Source of the DNA: Lichenicola sp965198575
GTDB taxonomy: Bacteria > Pseudomonadota > Alphaproteobacteria > Acetobacterales > Acetobacteraceae
Reading direction: 5' to 3'
Length of the DNA stretch: 64,000 bases
Assembly: GCF_965198575.1 (NCBI RefSeq)
Contig: NZ_OZ240671.1
Coordinates: forward strand, 62,001-126,000
Within the stretch, counting starts at the first letter, position 1. Each line of letters starts with the position of its first letter. This document shows, piece after piece, positions 1-11,741 of this stretch. The translations under genes and the position numbers were made by a program. Below the pieces are notes generated by a model. The model did not search any database and was not told where the DNA came from. It worked only from the letters and a program-made list of their open reading frames with translations.

Positions 1-440
1 TGGAACGAATACGGCAGGCCGGCGACGACCATGCCGTGATGGATCAGGTTGGTGAGGATGGAGATCAGCGTGGTCTCCTGGCCACCATGCTGGCTCGCGG
101 TCGAGGTGAAGGCGGCGCCGAGCTTGCCGACCAGCGCGCCCTTCATCCACAGCCCGCCGGTGCGGTCGAAGAAGTTCGCCATCTGCGAGGACATGCGGCC
201 GTAGCGGGTGCCGGTGCCGACGATGATCGCGTCGTAGTGGGCGAGCTCATCCGGCTCGGCGATCGGTGCCGCCTGGTCGAGCTTGAAGTGGCTCGAGCGG
301 GCGACCTCGTCGGGGACCAGCTCGGGGACGCGCTTGACGTCGACGGTGGCACCCGCCTCGCGCGCACCGTCGGCGATGGCGCCGGCCATCGTCTCGATGT
401 GGCCATAGGACGAGTAGTAGAGAACCAGGATCTTTGCCAT
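1..440 (-). CDS. wrbA: NAD(P)H:quinone oxidoreductase WrbA (3' end outside window)
   Basis: This is the N-terminal ~146 residues of a flavodoxin-like WrbA quinone reductase, a cytoplasmic FMN enzyme that reduces quinones by two electrons. The start MAKILVLYYSSYGHIETMA carries the FMN phosphate-binding loop (SSYGHIET). Downstream are the family hallmarks VGTGTRYGRMSSQM, FFDRTGGLW and the segment TSTASQHGGQETTL. The ATG is preceded by a GAGAAG ribosome-binding site. The gene is divergent from the DNA glycosylase gene, so the ~100 bp between them probably holds both promoters. The C-terminus is cut by the window edge. Confidence 0.93.
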   Translation of the reverse strand, partial: MAKILVLYYSSYGHIETMAGAIADGAREAGATVDVKRVPELVPDEVARSSHFKLDQAAPIAEPDELAHYDAIIVGTGTRYGRMSSQMANFFDRTGGLWMKGALVGKLGAAFTSTASQHGGQETTLISILTNLIHHGMVVAGLPYSF

Positions 441-538
441 TCGGGTCGCTTCTCGGTCTCGGGGTGATTGCTGGGTTGCACCATGCGGCCCGTCCGAGGC
501 CACGAAAACAGAAACCTTCGAAAGGTGCCGTTTCGTCG

Positions 539-1129
539 ATGGAGGTATCAATCGCTTCGGCGCAGCGGGCTCCGCTGTCGATCTCGGTCTTCGGGTGGGC
601 GGCGCCGGAGCTGGCGCGGCGGCTCATCGGCGTGATCGTGCTGGTGGATGGTGTCGGCGGCCAGGTGGTCGAGACCGAGGCGTACGATCACCAGGATCCG
701 GCGTCGCACAGCTTCGGTGGCCAGACCAGGCGCAACACCGCGATGTTCGGGCCGCCGGGGCAGGCCTACGTGTATCGCTCGTACGGGCTGCACTGGTGCC
801 TCAACCTGGTGTGCGGAACCGTTCCCGGCAGTGCGGTACTGATCCGGGCGTTGCAGCCCGAACACGGCCTGGATGCGATGCGGGCGCGCCGGGGTGCGGT
901 GCGCGATCGCGATCTCTGTCGGGGGCCGGGGCGCCTGTGCCGGGCACTGGGGGTGACCGGTGCGCTGGATGGCTCGCCGCTCGCAGCGCCGCCGTTCGCG
1001 TTGCTCGATCGGGAGGACGTGCCGGACATCGCGGTCGGGCGACGGATCGGCATCACCCGGGGGATCGACGCGCCCTGGCGGTTCGGCCTTGCAGGGTCAC
1101 GCTTCCTCAGCCGGCCGATGACGGGCTGA
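539..1129 (+). CDS. 3-methyladenine DNA glycosylase (AAG/Mpg family)
   Basis: A 196-residue monofunctional glycosylase of the alkyladenine (AAG/MPG) family, which excises alkylated purines in base-excision repair. Visible signatures are the catalytic VVETEAYDHQDPASHS segment (the Glu activates water), the intercalating-tyrosine motif QAYVYRSYGLHWCLNLV and the late GPGRLCRALG motif. The length fits bacterial members. I chose the ATG at 539 because family similarity begins shortly after it. The open frame extends upstream to about 434 and overlaps the start of wrbA, which makes an earlier start unlikely. Confidence 0.88.
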   Translation: MEVSIASAQRAPLSISVFGWAAPELARRLIGVIVLVDGVGGQVVETEAYDHQDPASHSFGGQTRRNTAMFGPPGQAYVYRSYGLHWCLNLVCGTVPGSAVLIRALQPEHGLDAMRARRGAVRDRDLCRGPGRLCRALGVTGALDGSPLAAPPFALLDREDVPDIAVGRRIGITRGIDAPWRFGLAGSRFLSRPMTG

Positions 1130-1282
1130 CCGGGTGTGGTTCCGTGGCAATCGGGCGCGTGCTAGACATGCTGACTCGACGCGCCGGCTGGAGCGTTGCC
1201 ATCACCTTTCGCACCCGTTCGGGCTGCCGGCGCGCTCCGCGTTCCGGCAGAACCGGGGCGGTGCCTGACTGACGGATCCCAA

Positions 1283-4229
<2,947 letters not shown>

Positions 4230-4237
<8 letters not shown>

Positions 4238-4769
4238 CAAACTGCCGCATGTCGGCCTCTACCCGGGCACGTTCGACCCGATCACCCGTGGCCATCTCGA
4301 CGTCATCGCGCGCGGTGCGCGGCTGGTCGAGCGGCTGGTCATCGGGGTGGCTGCCAACGTTGGCAAGCAGCCGCTGATGGGGCTCGAGGAGCGGGTCGAG
4401 TGCGTGACCCAGGAAGTCGCGCCGATCGCACTCGATACCGGCACGCCGATCGAGGTGGTGGGGTTCGACAACCTGCTGGTGCAATGCGCCCGGCAGAACG
4501 GCGCGAACGTGATCATCCGGGGGCTTCGCGTGGTCACCGACTATGACTACGAAACGCAGATGTTCGGCATGAACCACAGGCTCGATCCCGGCATCGAGAC
4601 GGTGTTCCTGATGGCGACCGAGCGTTACCAGTTCATCTCCTCACGCCTGGTGAAGGAGATCGCGCAGCTCGGCGGCGACATCACGTCGTTCGTGCCGAGC
4701 TTCACCCACAGCCGGATCATGGTCCGGCTGCGTAATTCGTCGAAGGAAATCCAGAATGTCCGAGACTGA
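4230..4769 (+). CDS. coaD: Phosphopantetheine adenylyltransferase
   Basis: A 179-residue enzyme that transfers AMP from ATP to 4'-phosphopantetheine, the penultimate step of coenzyme A synthesis. It has the nucleotidyltransferase motif YPGTFDPITRGHLD at the N-terminus and the C-terminal ATP-binding ISSRLVKEIA. The ATG lies inside the last codons of gyrA behind a GGAGGAAG ribosome-binding site, so translation is probably coupled. The end overlaps the cyclophilin gene by 14 bp. The length matches the family, although about a dozen residues trail the core. Confidence 0.95.
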
Positions 4770-5280
4770 CGCCACGGCCGGCACCCCTGCGGGCCATACG
4801 GCAGCCGCCGACGACACCATCCATCTCGAGCTCAAGACCGGCACCGTCACCATCAAGCTACGACCCGACCTGGCGCCGCTGCATGTCGAGCGCTTCCGCA
4901 CGCTGGCGGCGGAAGGCTTCTACGACAACGTCGTCTTCCACCGGGTGATCGACGGCTTCATGGCGCAGAGCGGCGATCCGACCGGCACCGGCACCGGCGG
5001 CAGCCAGCTGCCCGACTTGAAGTCCGAGTTCACCACCAAGGCGAAGTTCGTGCGCGGCACGCTGGGTGCGGCCCGCACCGCCCACCCGCACAGCGCCAAC
5101 AGCCAGTTCTTCATCATGTTCGCGCCGGCGCCGAGCCTTGATGGGCAGTACACCATCTTCGGCGAAGTGGTTGACGGCATGGAGCTGGTCGACCAGATCA
5201 AGCGTGGCGCGGGCGGGAGCGGCATGGTATCCGACCCCGATCGCATCGTGAAAATGCGCCCGGCCTCCGCCAGCGCCTGA
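4756..5280 (+). CDS. Peptidyl-prolyl cis-trans isomerase, cyclophilin type
   Basis: A 174-residue cyclophilin that isomerises Xaa-Pro bonds. Core motifs are VVFHRVIDGFMAQSGDP, the GTGTGG turn, the SQFFIMFAPAPSLDGQYTIFG strand-loop and a VDGMELVDQIKRG helix. The first ~20 residues are polar and Ala/Thr rich with no signal peptide, so a cytoplasmic PpiB-like role is inferred. It is the last gene of the gyrA-coaD-ppi run. A GAAGGAAA ribosome-binding site lies at the end of coaD. A strong hairpin follows the stop at 5290. Confidence 0.93.
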   Translation: MSETDATAGTPAGHTAAADDTIHLELKTGTVTIKLRPDLAPLHVERFRTLAAEGFYDNVVFHRVIDGFMAQSGDPTGTGTGGSQLPDLKSEFTTKAKFVRGTLGAARTAHPHSANSQFFIMFAPAPSLDGQYTIFGEVVDGMELVDQIKRGAGGSGMVSDPDRIVKMRPASASA

Positions 5281-5289
5281 ACACGACCC

Positions 5290-5319
5290 GGAGAACGACG
5301 CCCTGGCGCGCCGTTCTCC
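5290..5319 (+). terminator. Stem-loop after the cyclophilin gene
   Basis: GGAGAACG at 5290-5297 pairs perfectly with CGTTCTCC at 5312-5319 across a 14-nt loop. It sits 10 bp after the cyclophilin stop and just before tRNA-Lys. No T tract follows, so termination is inferred from position and stem strength only. Confidence 0.45.
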
Positions 5320-5330
5320 ACCCGACTGGC

Positions 5331-5405
5331 GGGCCGGTAGCTCAGGGGTAGAGCATTCGACTTTTAATCGAATGGCCGTGGGTTCGAACCCCACCCGGCC
5401 CACCA
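5331..5405 (+). tRNA. tRNA-Lys(TTT)
   Basis: A complete cloverleaf. The acceptor GGGCCGG pairs with CCGGCCC, the D-arm reads GCTCAGGGGTAGAGC, the anticodon stem TTCGA/TCGAA encloses the loop CTTTTAA with anticodon TTT, and the T-loop is GGTTCGAACCC. The discriminator A is followed by an encoded CCA. Confidence 0.97.
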
Positions 5406-5424
5406 ACCAGTCGCACGCCTCTCT

Positions 5425-7536
5425 TCACCAGATCTGGGCACGGTCCTTCGGCGCCAGGTAGAGCTTGTCGCCCGGCTTGATGTTCCAGGCCTTGTACCAG
5501 CCATCGATGTTGTGCATCGGCATGTCGACCCGGGCCATCGGCGGCGAGTGCGGATCGGTCACCAGCTGCATCTTGGCGCGGTCGTCGCGCACCTTCTGAC
5601 GCCAGACCTGGGCCCAGCCGAGGAACACGCGCTGGTCGCCGGTCAGTCCGTCGATCACCGGTGCCTGCTTGCCCTTCATGAAGGCGTGATACGCATCCAG
5701 AGCCAGGGTCAGGCCGCCCAGGTCAGCGATGTTCTCGCCCATCGTCAGCTTGCCGTTCACGTGCATGCCCGGATACGGCTCGAGCGCGTCGAATTGCGCG
5801 CCCAGCCGGTCCGCCCGGGCCTGGAAGCGGGCGGCGTCGGCCGGCGTCCACCAGTCATGCAGGCGGCCCTTCTCGTCGAACTTGCGACCCTCGTCGTCGA
5901 ACGAGTGCGTCATCTCGTGGCCGATCACGCCGCCGATCGCGCCGTAATTGATCGCGGGGTCCGCCTTCGGGTTGAAGAACGGCGGCTGCAGGATCGCGGC
6001 CGGGAACACGACCTCGTCGAAGGGTGGGTTGTTGTAGGCATTCACCGTCTGCGGCGTCATGTCCCATTCGTCGCGATCCACGGTGCGGCCCTGGTGGCCG
6101 ACCCAGTACGCCCACTCGAACGCGACCGCGCTGCTGGCATTGCCGTAGGCGTCGTCCGGCTTCACCACCAGGCCGGAATAGTCGCGCCATTTGTTCGGAT
6201 GGCCGATCTGGATCAGGTGGTTGTCGAGCTTCCGGAGCGCGGCGACCTTGGTTTCCGGGCTCATCCAGGCATTGTGCTGCAGCCGGACGCGGAACGCCGC
6301 CTTCAGCTCGCCGGTAAGGGTCCGCATCGCGGCCTCGGCTGCGGGCGGGAAGTAGCGGGCCACGTACACCTTGCCGATCGCCATCCCCATGGCGCTGCTG
6401 GTGGCCGCAACCGCACGCTTCCAGCGCAGCTCGATCTCGGGCTGGCCGGACAGGGTCTTGCCGTGGAAGGCGAACGACGCGTCGACGAAAGCCTCGGGCA
6501 GCACGTCGGCGGCATTGTCGGCCAGGTGGAAGGCAAGCCAGGCGCGCAGGACCGGGAGATCGGTGCCGGCGGCGATCTTCGCCTCGTCCAGCACGGCGGA
6601 TTTCTCCGACAGCACCAGCGCCTTCGCGTCGGGCAGGTCGGCGGCGAAGAGGTACGCGTGCCAGTCGAAGTCGGGGCCGGCCGCGACCAGGGCGTCGACG
6701 GTCATCGGATTGTAGGTCTTGTCCGGATCACGCTCGTCCTGCCGGGCCCACTGCGCCTTCGCCAGGCTGGTCTCGAACGCCACGACGTCGGCGGCCGCTT
6801 TCGTGGCGTCCGGCCAGCCGATCAGGCCCAGCATCTGCGCCACGTATGCCTGGTAGGCGGTCTTCTTGGGCGCGAACTTGTCCTGCAGGTAGTAGTCGCG
6901 ATCCGGCAGGCCGGTGCCGCCCTGGGCCAGTTCGATGGTGTAGCGGGTCGGGTCCTTGGCATCCGGCTCGATCGACAGCGCGAACAGCGAGCCCTGCAGG
7001 CTCTTCTGCGCATGGCCCAGCAGGGTCGCGAAGGCCGTGCGGTCGGTGACCTTGCGGATGGCGTCGAGGTCGGGGGCGAGAGGCGTGGTCCCGCGGGCCT
7101 CGATCGTCTTCTCGTCCATGAAGGCGTCGTAGGTGGCGCCGAGCTTCTGCTCGATCGTCGTCGGATTGGCGACCGGATGCGCCGACACCTGCTTCAGGAT
7201 GTCCTGCACGCGGGCACGAGACAGGTCGGCCAGGACGTTGAAGGCGCCCCAGGAGGAGTGATCCGACGGGATCACCAGGTTCTTGACGTAGGTGCCGTCG
7301 GAATAGGCGAAGAAGTCGTCGCCCGGCCTGATCGAGGTGTCGCGGCCCGAGAGGTCGAAGCCCCACGGCGTCTGGCTGCCGGGCGCCACCGGCATTGGCT
7401 CCGCTCCGGCGACGGTGGCGGCTTGCGCCGGACCGGCGAGCTGCAGTCCAAGCCCCAGGCAGAGGCCGGTGGCCGCGAGCAGGAGGGTCCTGAAGTTCCG
7501 TCTCTCGGCTGAAATCACGCTCCGTGCCCTCATCAT
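5425..7536 (-). CDS. M13 family zinc metallopeptidase (neprilysin/PepO-like), exported
   Basis: A 703-residue gluzincin oligopeptidase. It has an N-terminal signal peptide (hydrophobic stretch about residues 17-35, cleavage likely near AQA). The M13 N-terminal domain follows, and the catalytic domain holds the substrate-binding VNAYNNP near residue 498, the zinc site HEMTH at 540-544 and the third ligand in ENIADLGGL at about 601. The C-terminus ends in the family-typical IW. These features predict a periplasmic or outer-surface enzyme. Two adjacent ATG codons could start it. The gene is monocistronic, with tRNA-Lys downstream. Confidence 0.94.
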   Translation of the reverse strand: MMRARSVISAERRNFRTLLLAATGLCLGLGLQLAGPAQAATVAGAEPMPVAPGSQTPWGFDLSGRDTSIRPGDDFFAYSDGTYVKNLVIPSDHSSWGAFNVLADLSRARVQDILKQVSAHPVANPTTIEQKLGATYDAFMDEKTIEARGTTPLAPDLDAIRKVTDRTAFATLLGHAQKSLQGSLFALSIEPDAKDPTRYTIELAQGGTGLPDRDYYLQDKFAPKKTAYQAYVAQMLGLIGWPDATKAAADVVAFETSLAKAQWARQDERDPDKTYNPMTVDALVAAGPDFDWHAYLFAADLPDAKALVLSEKSAVLDEAKIAAGTDLPVLRAWLAFHLADNAADVLPEAFVDASFAFHGKTLSGQPEIELRWKRAVAATSSAMGMAIGKVYVARYFPPAAEAAMRTLTGELKAAFRVRLQHNAWMSPETKVAALRKLDNHLIQIGHPNKWRDYSGLVVKPDDAYGNASSAVAFEWAYWVGHQGRTVDRDEWDMTPQTVNAYNNPPFDEVVFPAAILQPPFFNPKADPAINYGAIGGVIGHEMTHSFDDEGRKFDEKGRLHDWWTPADAARFQARADRLGAQFDALEPYPGMHVNGKLTMGENIADLGGLTLALDAYHAFMKGKQAPVIDGLTGDQRVFLGWAQVWRQKVRDDRAKMQLVTDPHSPPMARVDMPMHNIDGWYKAWNIKPGDKLYLAPKDRAQIW

Positions 7537-7609
7537 GTTGCGATGCGAGATGGGACGATCAGGTGCAGCTTCGTCAAGACCGGGTGCAGGCCCGGGAGCG
7601 TTTGAAACG

Positions 7610-7645
7610 AGGACCCCGCACCGGTTCGCACCGATGCGGGGTCCT
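7610..7645 (-). terminator. Terminator hairpin downstream of the GH52 gene
   Basis: A perfect 11-bp stem (7610-7620 with 7635-7645) is capped by a second internal CGGT/ACCG stem and a TCGC loop. It begins 23 bp past the stop of the minus-strand glycosidase and separates it from the peptidase gene. Confidence 0.6.
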
Positions 7646-7668
7646 GCCGGCGCGGGACGGGGGGAGTG

Positions 7669-9993
7669 CTACGCCGCCGGCTCCTGCAGCCACAGGATCG
7701 AGGTCACGCCGCGCGGGTAATACTCGCTGCCGATGGCGATCCCCTTGATGATCTGGTCGCTGAACGCCAGCCTGGCGCTGGTGCTGTTGGTGAGCCAGTT
7801 CACCGAGGCCGCATCCGCACTGTCCGTGCTGGCGCGGATGTTCAGGTCGAGCACCTGGCGGCCGACGAACTCGTTCAGGAAGATCTTCGATAGCCAGGTG
7901 TTGTCGCTCTGGCTGTCGAGTTTCCAGCCGCCATCGCTGGTGATGCAGAGCCCCGTCGAAATTACGGTGGTCAGGTGGCGCTGCAGGGCGGCGATCAGGG
8001 TGGCGTAGCGGCCGGTCGGCGAGACGACGTCCTGGCGATCGGCGAAGTAGGAGTACACCAGACCCTCGATCACCGGGATGACGGCGATCGACGAGCCGTC
8101 ATACACGTTGGACGTGATGAAGCCCGTCGACGTGACGTGGGCCAGGAGCGTGGCGGCCAGGCGATCGGCCTGCGCCAGCGCCTGTGCTGCCAGGTCGAGC
8201 CGTCCGGTGATCGCCAGCAGACCCTCGAGGATGACGTAGGCGGAGAAGGTCTTGCCACCGAGATAGGTGTTGCCGACCGCCTCCTCGAGCCCGGCGCCGA
8301 CGGAGTCGTAGGTGGTGATCTCCTCGCCGGTGCCGGTCTTGGTGCTGTTGTAGCTCTCGATGCCGTCGCGCTGGGAGGCGGCGACGTTGTCGCGGTTCTG
8401 CAGGCTGGCCAGGGCCTGGGCGAAAAGCCCGGCGTTCTGCTCGACCCAGCCGAGATCGCCGGTCTGGGCGGCATAGACGCCGGCGATCAGGATCCAGTTG
8501 GTCAGCTGCTCGCCGGTCATGAAGGAGAACGTGCCGAACACGTCGGTGCGTTCGTAGGCGGAGCTGCCGTCGGGCGAGAAGTTCGGCCACTGGCCCATGT
8601 CGTGGGTGAAGGAGATGCCGCCTGCACCCGTGCTGGTGGCGGTGATCTCGGTGCCGCTCTGGTACGAGTAGCTGGTCGCGAAGTTGTCGAGCTCGTTCTT
8701 CACCGTCCAGGGGTTCATGCCGAGCTCGAAGAACAGCTGGTCGACGGTGAGGTCGAACGTGTTCATGTACTGATACTGGCCCTCCATCACCGTCCACCAC
8801 GGCGCGCCGCTGCTGTCGGCCAGGAAGGCGGTGTTGCCGTAGTACGAGTGGATCGCCTGCGAGAGCAGGAACTTCTGGTTGGCCGACAGGACGCTGTTGT
8901 CGACGAGCTTGTTGTCGGCCGCAAACGAGGCGATGCGGCTCGGCAGGTTCTGCGCGGCGGCGAGGGCGACCGCGTTGATGTCGGCGTAGTACTGCGTGTA
9001 CCAGAAGCTGGTGGCGCGGGCGCCGGTGGTGACGGTGCCGGCACGGTGGAAGCACAGCGCGAAGCGGATGGTGTGGGTCTTGCCGGCGCCAACGGTGATG
9101 AAGAGGCCGCCGATCGGACCGGGTCCGGCGGCACCGACGATCGCATCGCTCATGCTGGCCGCGGTGAAGGCGGTCGCGTTGGTGTCGGCGGTGACAATGG
9201 CGGTGCGTGACGGGGCGGTGCCGAACACCACGCCCGGGACGCCGACATTCAGCAGCTCCGCGGTGCCGCCGGCGACGGCGAAGGCTGCCCTGATGTCGGT
9301 CGTGCCGGTGCTGTTATCGACAACCAGCTCGGCGAAGATGGCCGGCAGCAGCGCCTCCTGGATGGAGTGCTTGCCGGACGTCGAGATCCCGGTCAGCGGG
9401 CCCTTGAACAGGTTGGAATAGGGCGTGGCCGCTGCCGGGTCCGGCACCGAGCGCACCGGCGAATACAGCGTGAAGCTGAAATCGGCGGTGGAGAATGCGT
9501 CGCTGGCGACGCGGAAATCGCGGGTGACCGCCGATTGCGGGTAGGCGGTGATGGCCGTCTCGGTCGCCGCGTCGAAGAACGGCAGCGCGGTGGCGACGCC
9601 GTCCTTCAGGACACCGACGAACACGCTCTGGCTGCCGGGCAGGTTCTGCTCGATGCCGAAGCCGCCGTTTGCCCCGGGATAGCCGAGGGTGAATGTGGAA
9701 TAGGCGCCGATCGGCGAATGGTGGGCGTTGAAGAAGGCATTCGCGGGCGTGAAGCCGGCGCTGGTGTCTGCATTCGGCGCGAGCAGGGTCGCCGCATGAG
9801 CGAGGCGGGTGCCGCCAAAAGCGGCAGCAATCCCGGAAAGTGCCGACGCACGCAGCAGCGTGCGGCGCGTCGTTCCAAGCTGGTCATCCTGATTATGCAA
9901 AGCCGCAACTCCCGGACAGGCAGTATTTTCCGCCTTGTGTGAGTGACGTACCTCATGGCCGTCGCGGCAAGGTAACGCCGCCGTGACGATCAT
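7669..9993 (-). CDS. Glycoside hydrolase family 52 (beta-xylosidase type), Tat-exported
   Basis: A 774-residue retaining glycosidase of family GH52, whose characterised members are beta-xylosidases acting on xylo-oligosaccharides. Residues 87-106 carry the FFNAHHSPIGAY entry motif, and MNTFDLTVDQLFFEL and MNPWTVKN follow near 410-432. By comparison with the Geobacillus enzyme, the nucleophile is Glu404 (in MEGQY) and the acid/base Asp563 (in TTYDS); both are present. The C-terminus has YYPRGVTSILWL. A twin-arginine motif (TTRRTLLRAS, residues 41-50) before a hydrophobic stretch predicts folded export by Tat. TTG at 9900 would give a more usual short leader and may be the true start. The gene stands alone, with no xylan-utilisation neighbours. 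Confidence 0.9.
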   Translation of the reverse strand: MIVTAALPCRDGHEVRHSHKAENTACPGVAALHNQDDQLGTTRRTLLRASALSGIAAAFGGTRLAHAATLLAPNADTSAGFTPANAFFNAHHSPIGAYSTFTLGYPGANGGFGIEQNLPGSQSVFVGVLKDGVATALPFFDAATETAITAYPQSAVTRDFRVASDAFSTADFSFTLYSPVRSVPDPAAATPYSNLFKGPLTGISTSGKHSIQEALLPAIFAELVVDNSTGTTDIRAAFAVAGGTAELLNVGVPGVVFGTAPSRTAIVTADTNATAFTAASMSDAIVGAAGPGPIGGLFITVGAGKTHTIRFALCFHRAGTVTTGARATSFWYTQYYADINAVALAAAQNLPSRIASFAADNKLVDNSVLSANQKFLLSQAIHSYYGNTAFLADSSGAPWWTVMEGQYQYMNTFDLTVDQLFFELGMNPWTVKNELDNFATSYSYQSGTEITATSTGAGGISFTHDMGQWPNFSPDGSSAYERTDVFGTFSFMTGEQLTNWILIAGVYAAQTGDLGWVEQNAGLFAQALASLQNRDNVAASQRDGIESYNSTKTGTGEEITTYDSVGAGLEEAVGNTYLGGKTFSAYVILEGLLAITGRLDLAAQALAQADRLAATLLAHVTSTGFITSNVYDGSSIAVIPVIEGLVYSYFADRQDVVSPTGRYATLIAALQRHLTTVISTGLCITSDGGWKLDSQSDNTWLSKIFLNEFVGRQVLDLNIRASTDSADAASVNWLTNSTSARLAFSDQIIKGIAIGSEYYPRGVTSILWLQEPAA

Positions 9994-10334
9994 GCACTCT
10001 TTGTTATTTCACGATCTCTTGAGTTCTGGTCAGCAACGCTGCAAACGCGAGTAATTCCGCACTGCGCAATAATAAAACGGCTGCTCGGACGTGGCACGGT
10101 TTCCGGAACACTCGCGAGGTACGGTCCGCAGGACATATAGTTGCGGCGGTCCGGATCCGGCGGCGGTGGTCGGGTGCCGACAGGGGTTCGGTGCGCCGCT
10201 CCGGGCGGTCCGCCGGCGCCGGTCCGGGCGGACCCTGCCCGCGATACAACACCGTGCGGCTCCCTGGTGCGCCGGAGCGTCTCCTCTGCCATCGTAGGAG
10301 CCGTTGCTCCTCACGACCGCCTTCGAGATCCGAC
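9994..10334. other. Divergent intergenic region between GH52 and MFS genes
   Basis: This 341-bp stretch lies between two divergent genes and so should carry both promoters. The part next to the glycosidase is noticeably AT-richer than its surroundings (around 10000-10085). I see no convincing paired -35/-10 elements, operator or small gene in it. Confidence 0.5.
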
Positions 10335-11597
10335 ATGCCAGATGATCCTGCCGTCACGACCCGCTCGCGCGGCAGCTACTGGGCTGTGCTGTATCAGCGG
10401 GACTTCGCGCTCTTCTTCGTTGCCGCAAGCGCGTCCACCCTGGGATCGGCGGTGGTTCCGGTGGCACTCACCTTCGCGCTGCTGGCGCTGAAATACTCCG
10501 CGACGACGATCGGCCTGGTGCTTGCGGCACAGACGGCGCCGGCGGTCGTGCTCATGCTGCTTGGTGGCGTGGCGGGGGATCGCTGGCCGCGGCGCCTGGT
10601 GATGATCGCGGCCGACATCCTGCGCTGTGCGGCCCAGGCGCTGCTGGCGCTCATCCTGACGCTGGGGCACCCGGCGCTGTATTCGCTCCTGATCCTGGCC
10701 GCCTGCGTGGGTGTCGGCAACGCGTTCTTCGGTCCGGCCGAGATCGGCCTGATCCCGCAGATCGCACCGCCGGACCGGCTCAAGGAGGCGAACAGCCTGC
10801 TCAGCATCTCGGGCTCGTTGTCGGCCGTGGCCGGGCCGTCCCTGGGCGGGTTGCTGGTCAGTCTCGGCAGCGCCCCGCTGGCGATCGGCCTGAACGCCGC
10901 CGGCTATGCAGCCAGCGGCCTCTGCCTGGCGCTGATGCGGGTCGCGGCGCACGAGCGGAAGCCCTCGGCCTCGGTGATCGGCGATCTCAGGCTGGGCTGG
11001 GTGGAGTTCCGCCGGCATCGCTGGCTGCAGCTGATCACCGCGCAGTACGGCCTGCTCAACCTGGTGGCATTCGCGCCCTTCTTCGTGCTGGGGCCGGTGC
11101 TGTTCGCATCGATCCCGAACGGGGCGCGGCTGTGGGGGCTGGTCGCGTCCGCCACCGGCGTGGGCGGCGTCGTCGGCGGCCTGCTGATCCTGCGCTATCG
11201 CCCGCTGCGGCCGCTGATCGCCTTCGAGCTCTCCGCCGCCCTGCTGACGACGCCGCTGGTGCTGCTGGCCTTCCACATCCCGGTGCTGCCGCTGGCGGTG
11301 GGCAGCGCGGTGTTCGGCGCGTCCCTGGCGGTGCTGAACGTGACGGCGCAGACCACCATCCAGGAGCGCATCCCGGAGGACGTGCTGTCCCGGGTCAACG
11401 CGCTGTTCAGCCTGGTGGCGACCGGCCTCGGACCGATCGGCTACGCGCTCTGCGGACCGATCGCCCACATCGTCGGACCGCGCAGCCTGCTTGCGGTGGG
11501 GTCGGTCGTGATCCTGCTGAGCGCCACCGGCCTGCTCGGGTCGAGGAGCATCCGGGGCCTCACCAACAAGGATCATCTGGTCGAGGAGCCGAGGTAG
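10335..11597 (+). CDS. MFS transporter (EntS/MFS_3-like exporter)
   Basis: A 420-residue major facilitator with about 12 hydrophobic segments. The loop after TM2 carries GGVAGDRWPRRLVMI, a typical MFS motif A. The pattern, with GPAEIGLIPQIAP and RLKEANSLLSISGSLS in the middle and IQERIPEDVLSRVNALFSL later, matches the MFS_3 group related to the enterobactin exporter EntS. The substrate is unknown. The start ATG at 10335 was chosen because the preceding open frame is low-complexity Arg/Pro/Gly. It is a single gene on the plus strand. Confidence 0.87.
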   Translation: MPDDPAVTTRSRGSYWAVLYQRDFALFFVAASASTLGSAVVPVALTFALLALKYSATTIGLVLAAQTAPAVVLMLLGGVAGDRWPRRLVMIAADILRCAAQALLALILTLGHPALYSLLILAACVGVGNAFFGPAEIGLIPQIAPPDRLKEANSLLSISGSLSAVAGPSLGGLLVSLGSAPLAIGLNAAGYAASGLCLALMRVAAHERKPSASVIGDLRLGWVEFRRHRWLQLITAQYGLLNLVAFAPFFVLGPVLFASIPNGARLWGLVASATGVGGVVGGLLILRYRPLRPLIAFELSAALLTTPLVLLAFHIPVLPLAVGSAVFGASLAVLNVTAQTTIQERIPEDVLSRVNALFSLVATGLGPIGYALCGPIAHIVGPRSLLAVGSVVILLSATGLLGSRSIRGLTNKDHLVEEPR

Positions 11598-11741
11598 CCA
11601 GCCGGACCGCCATCGGCGCTCCGGGGCGATCGTCGGATCGGACCCACCCGGCACGCCGCCGACGTTGACGCCGGTGTTACGACCCCGTAACGCGCCTCGT
11701 GTGCCCGTCGGGCATCGCGCCATGGCCGGACCGGAACCAGA

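Noticed and set aside
11676..11691. GTTACG/CGTAAC hairpin before the membrane-protein gene
   Set aside because: Only 6 bp with a 4-nt loop and no T tract; too weak to call a terminator or operator.
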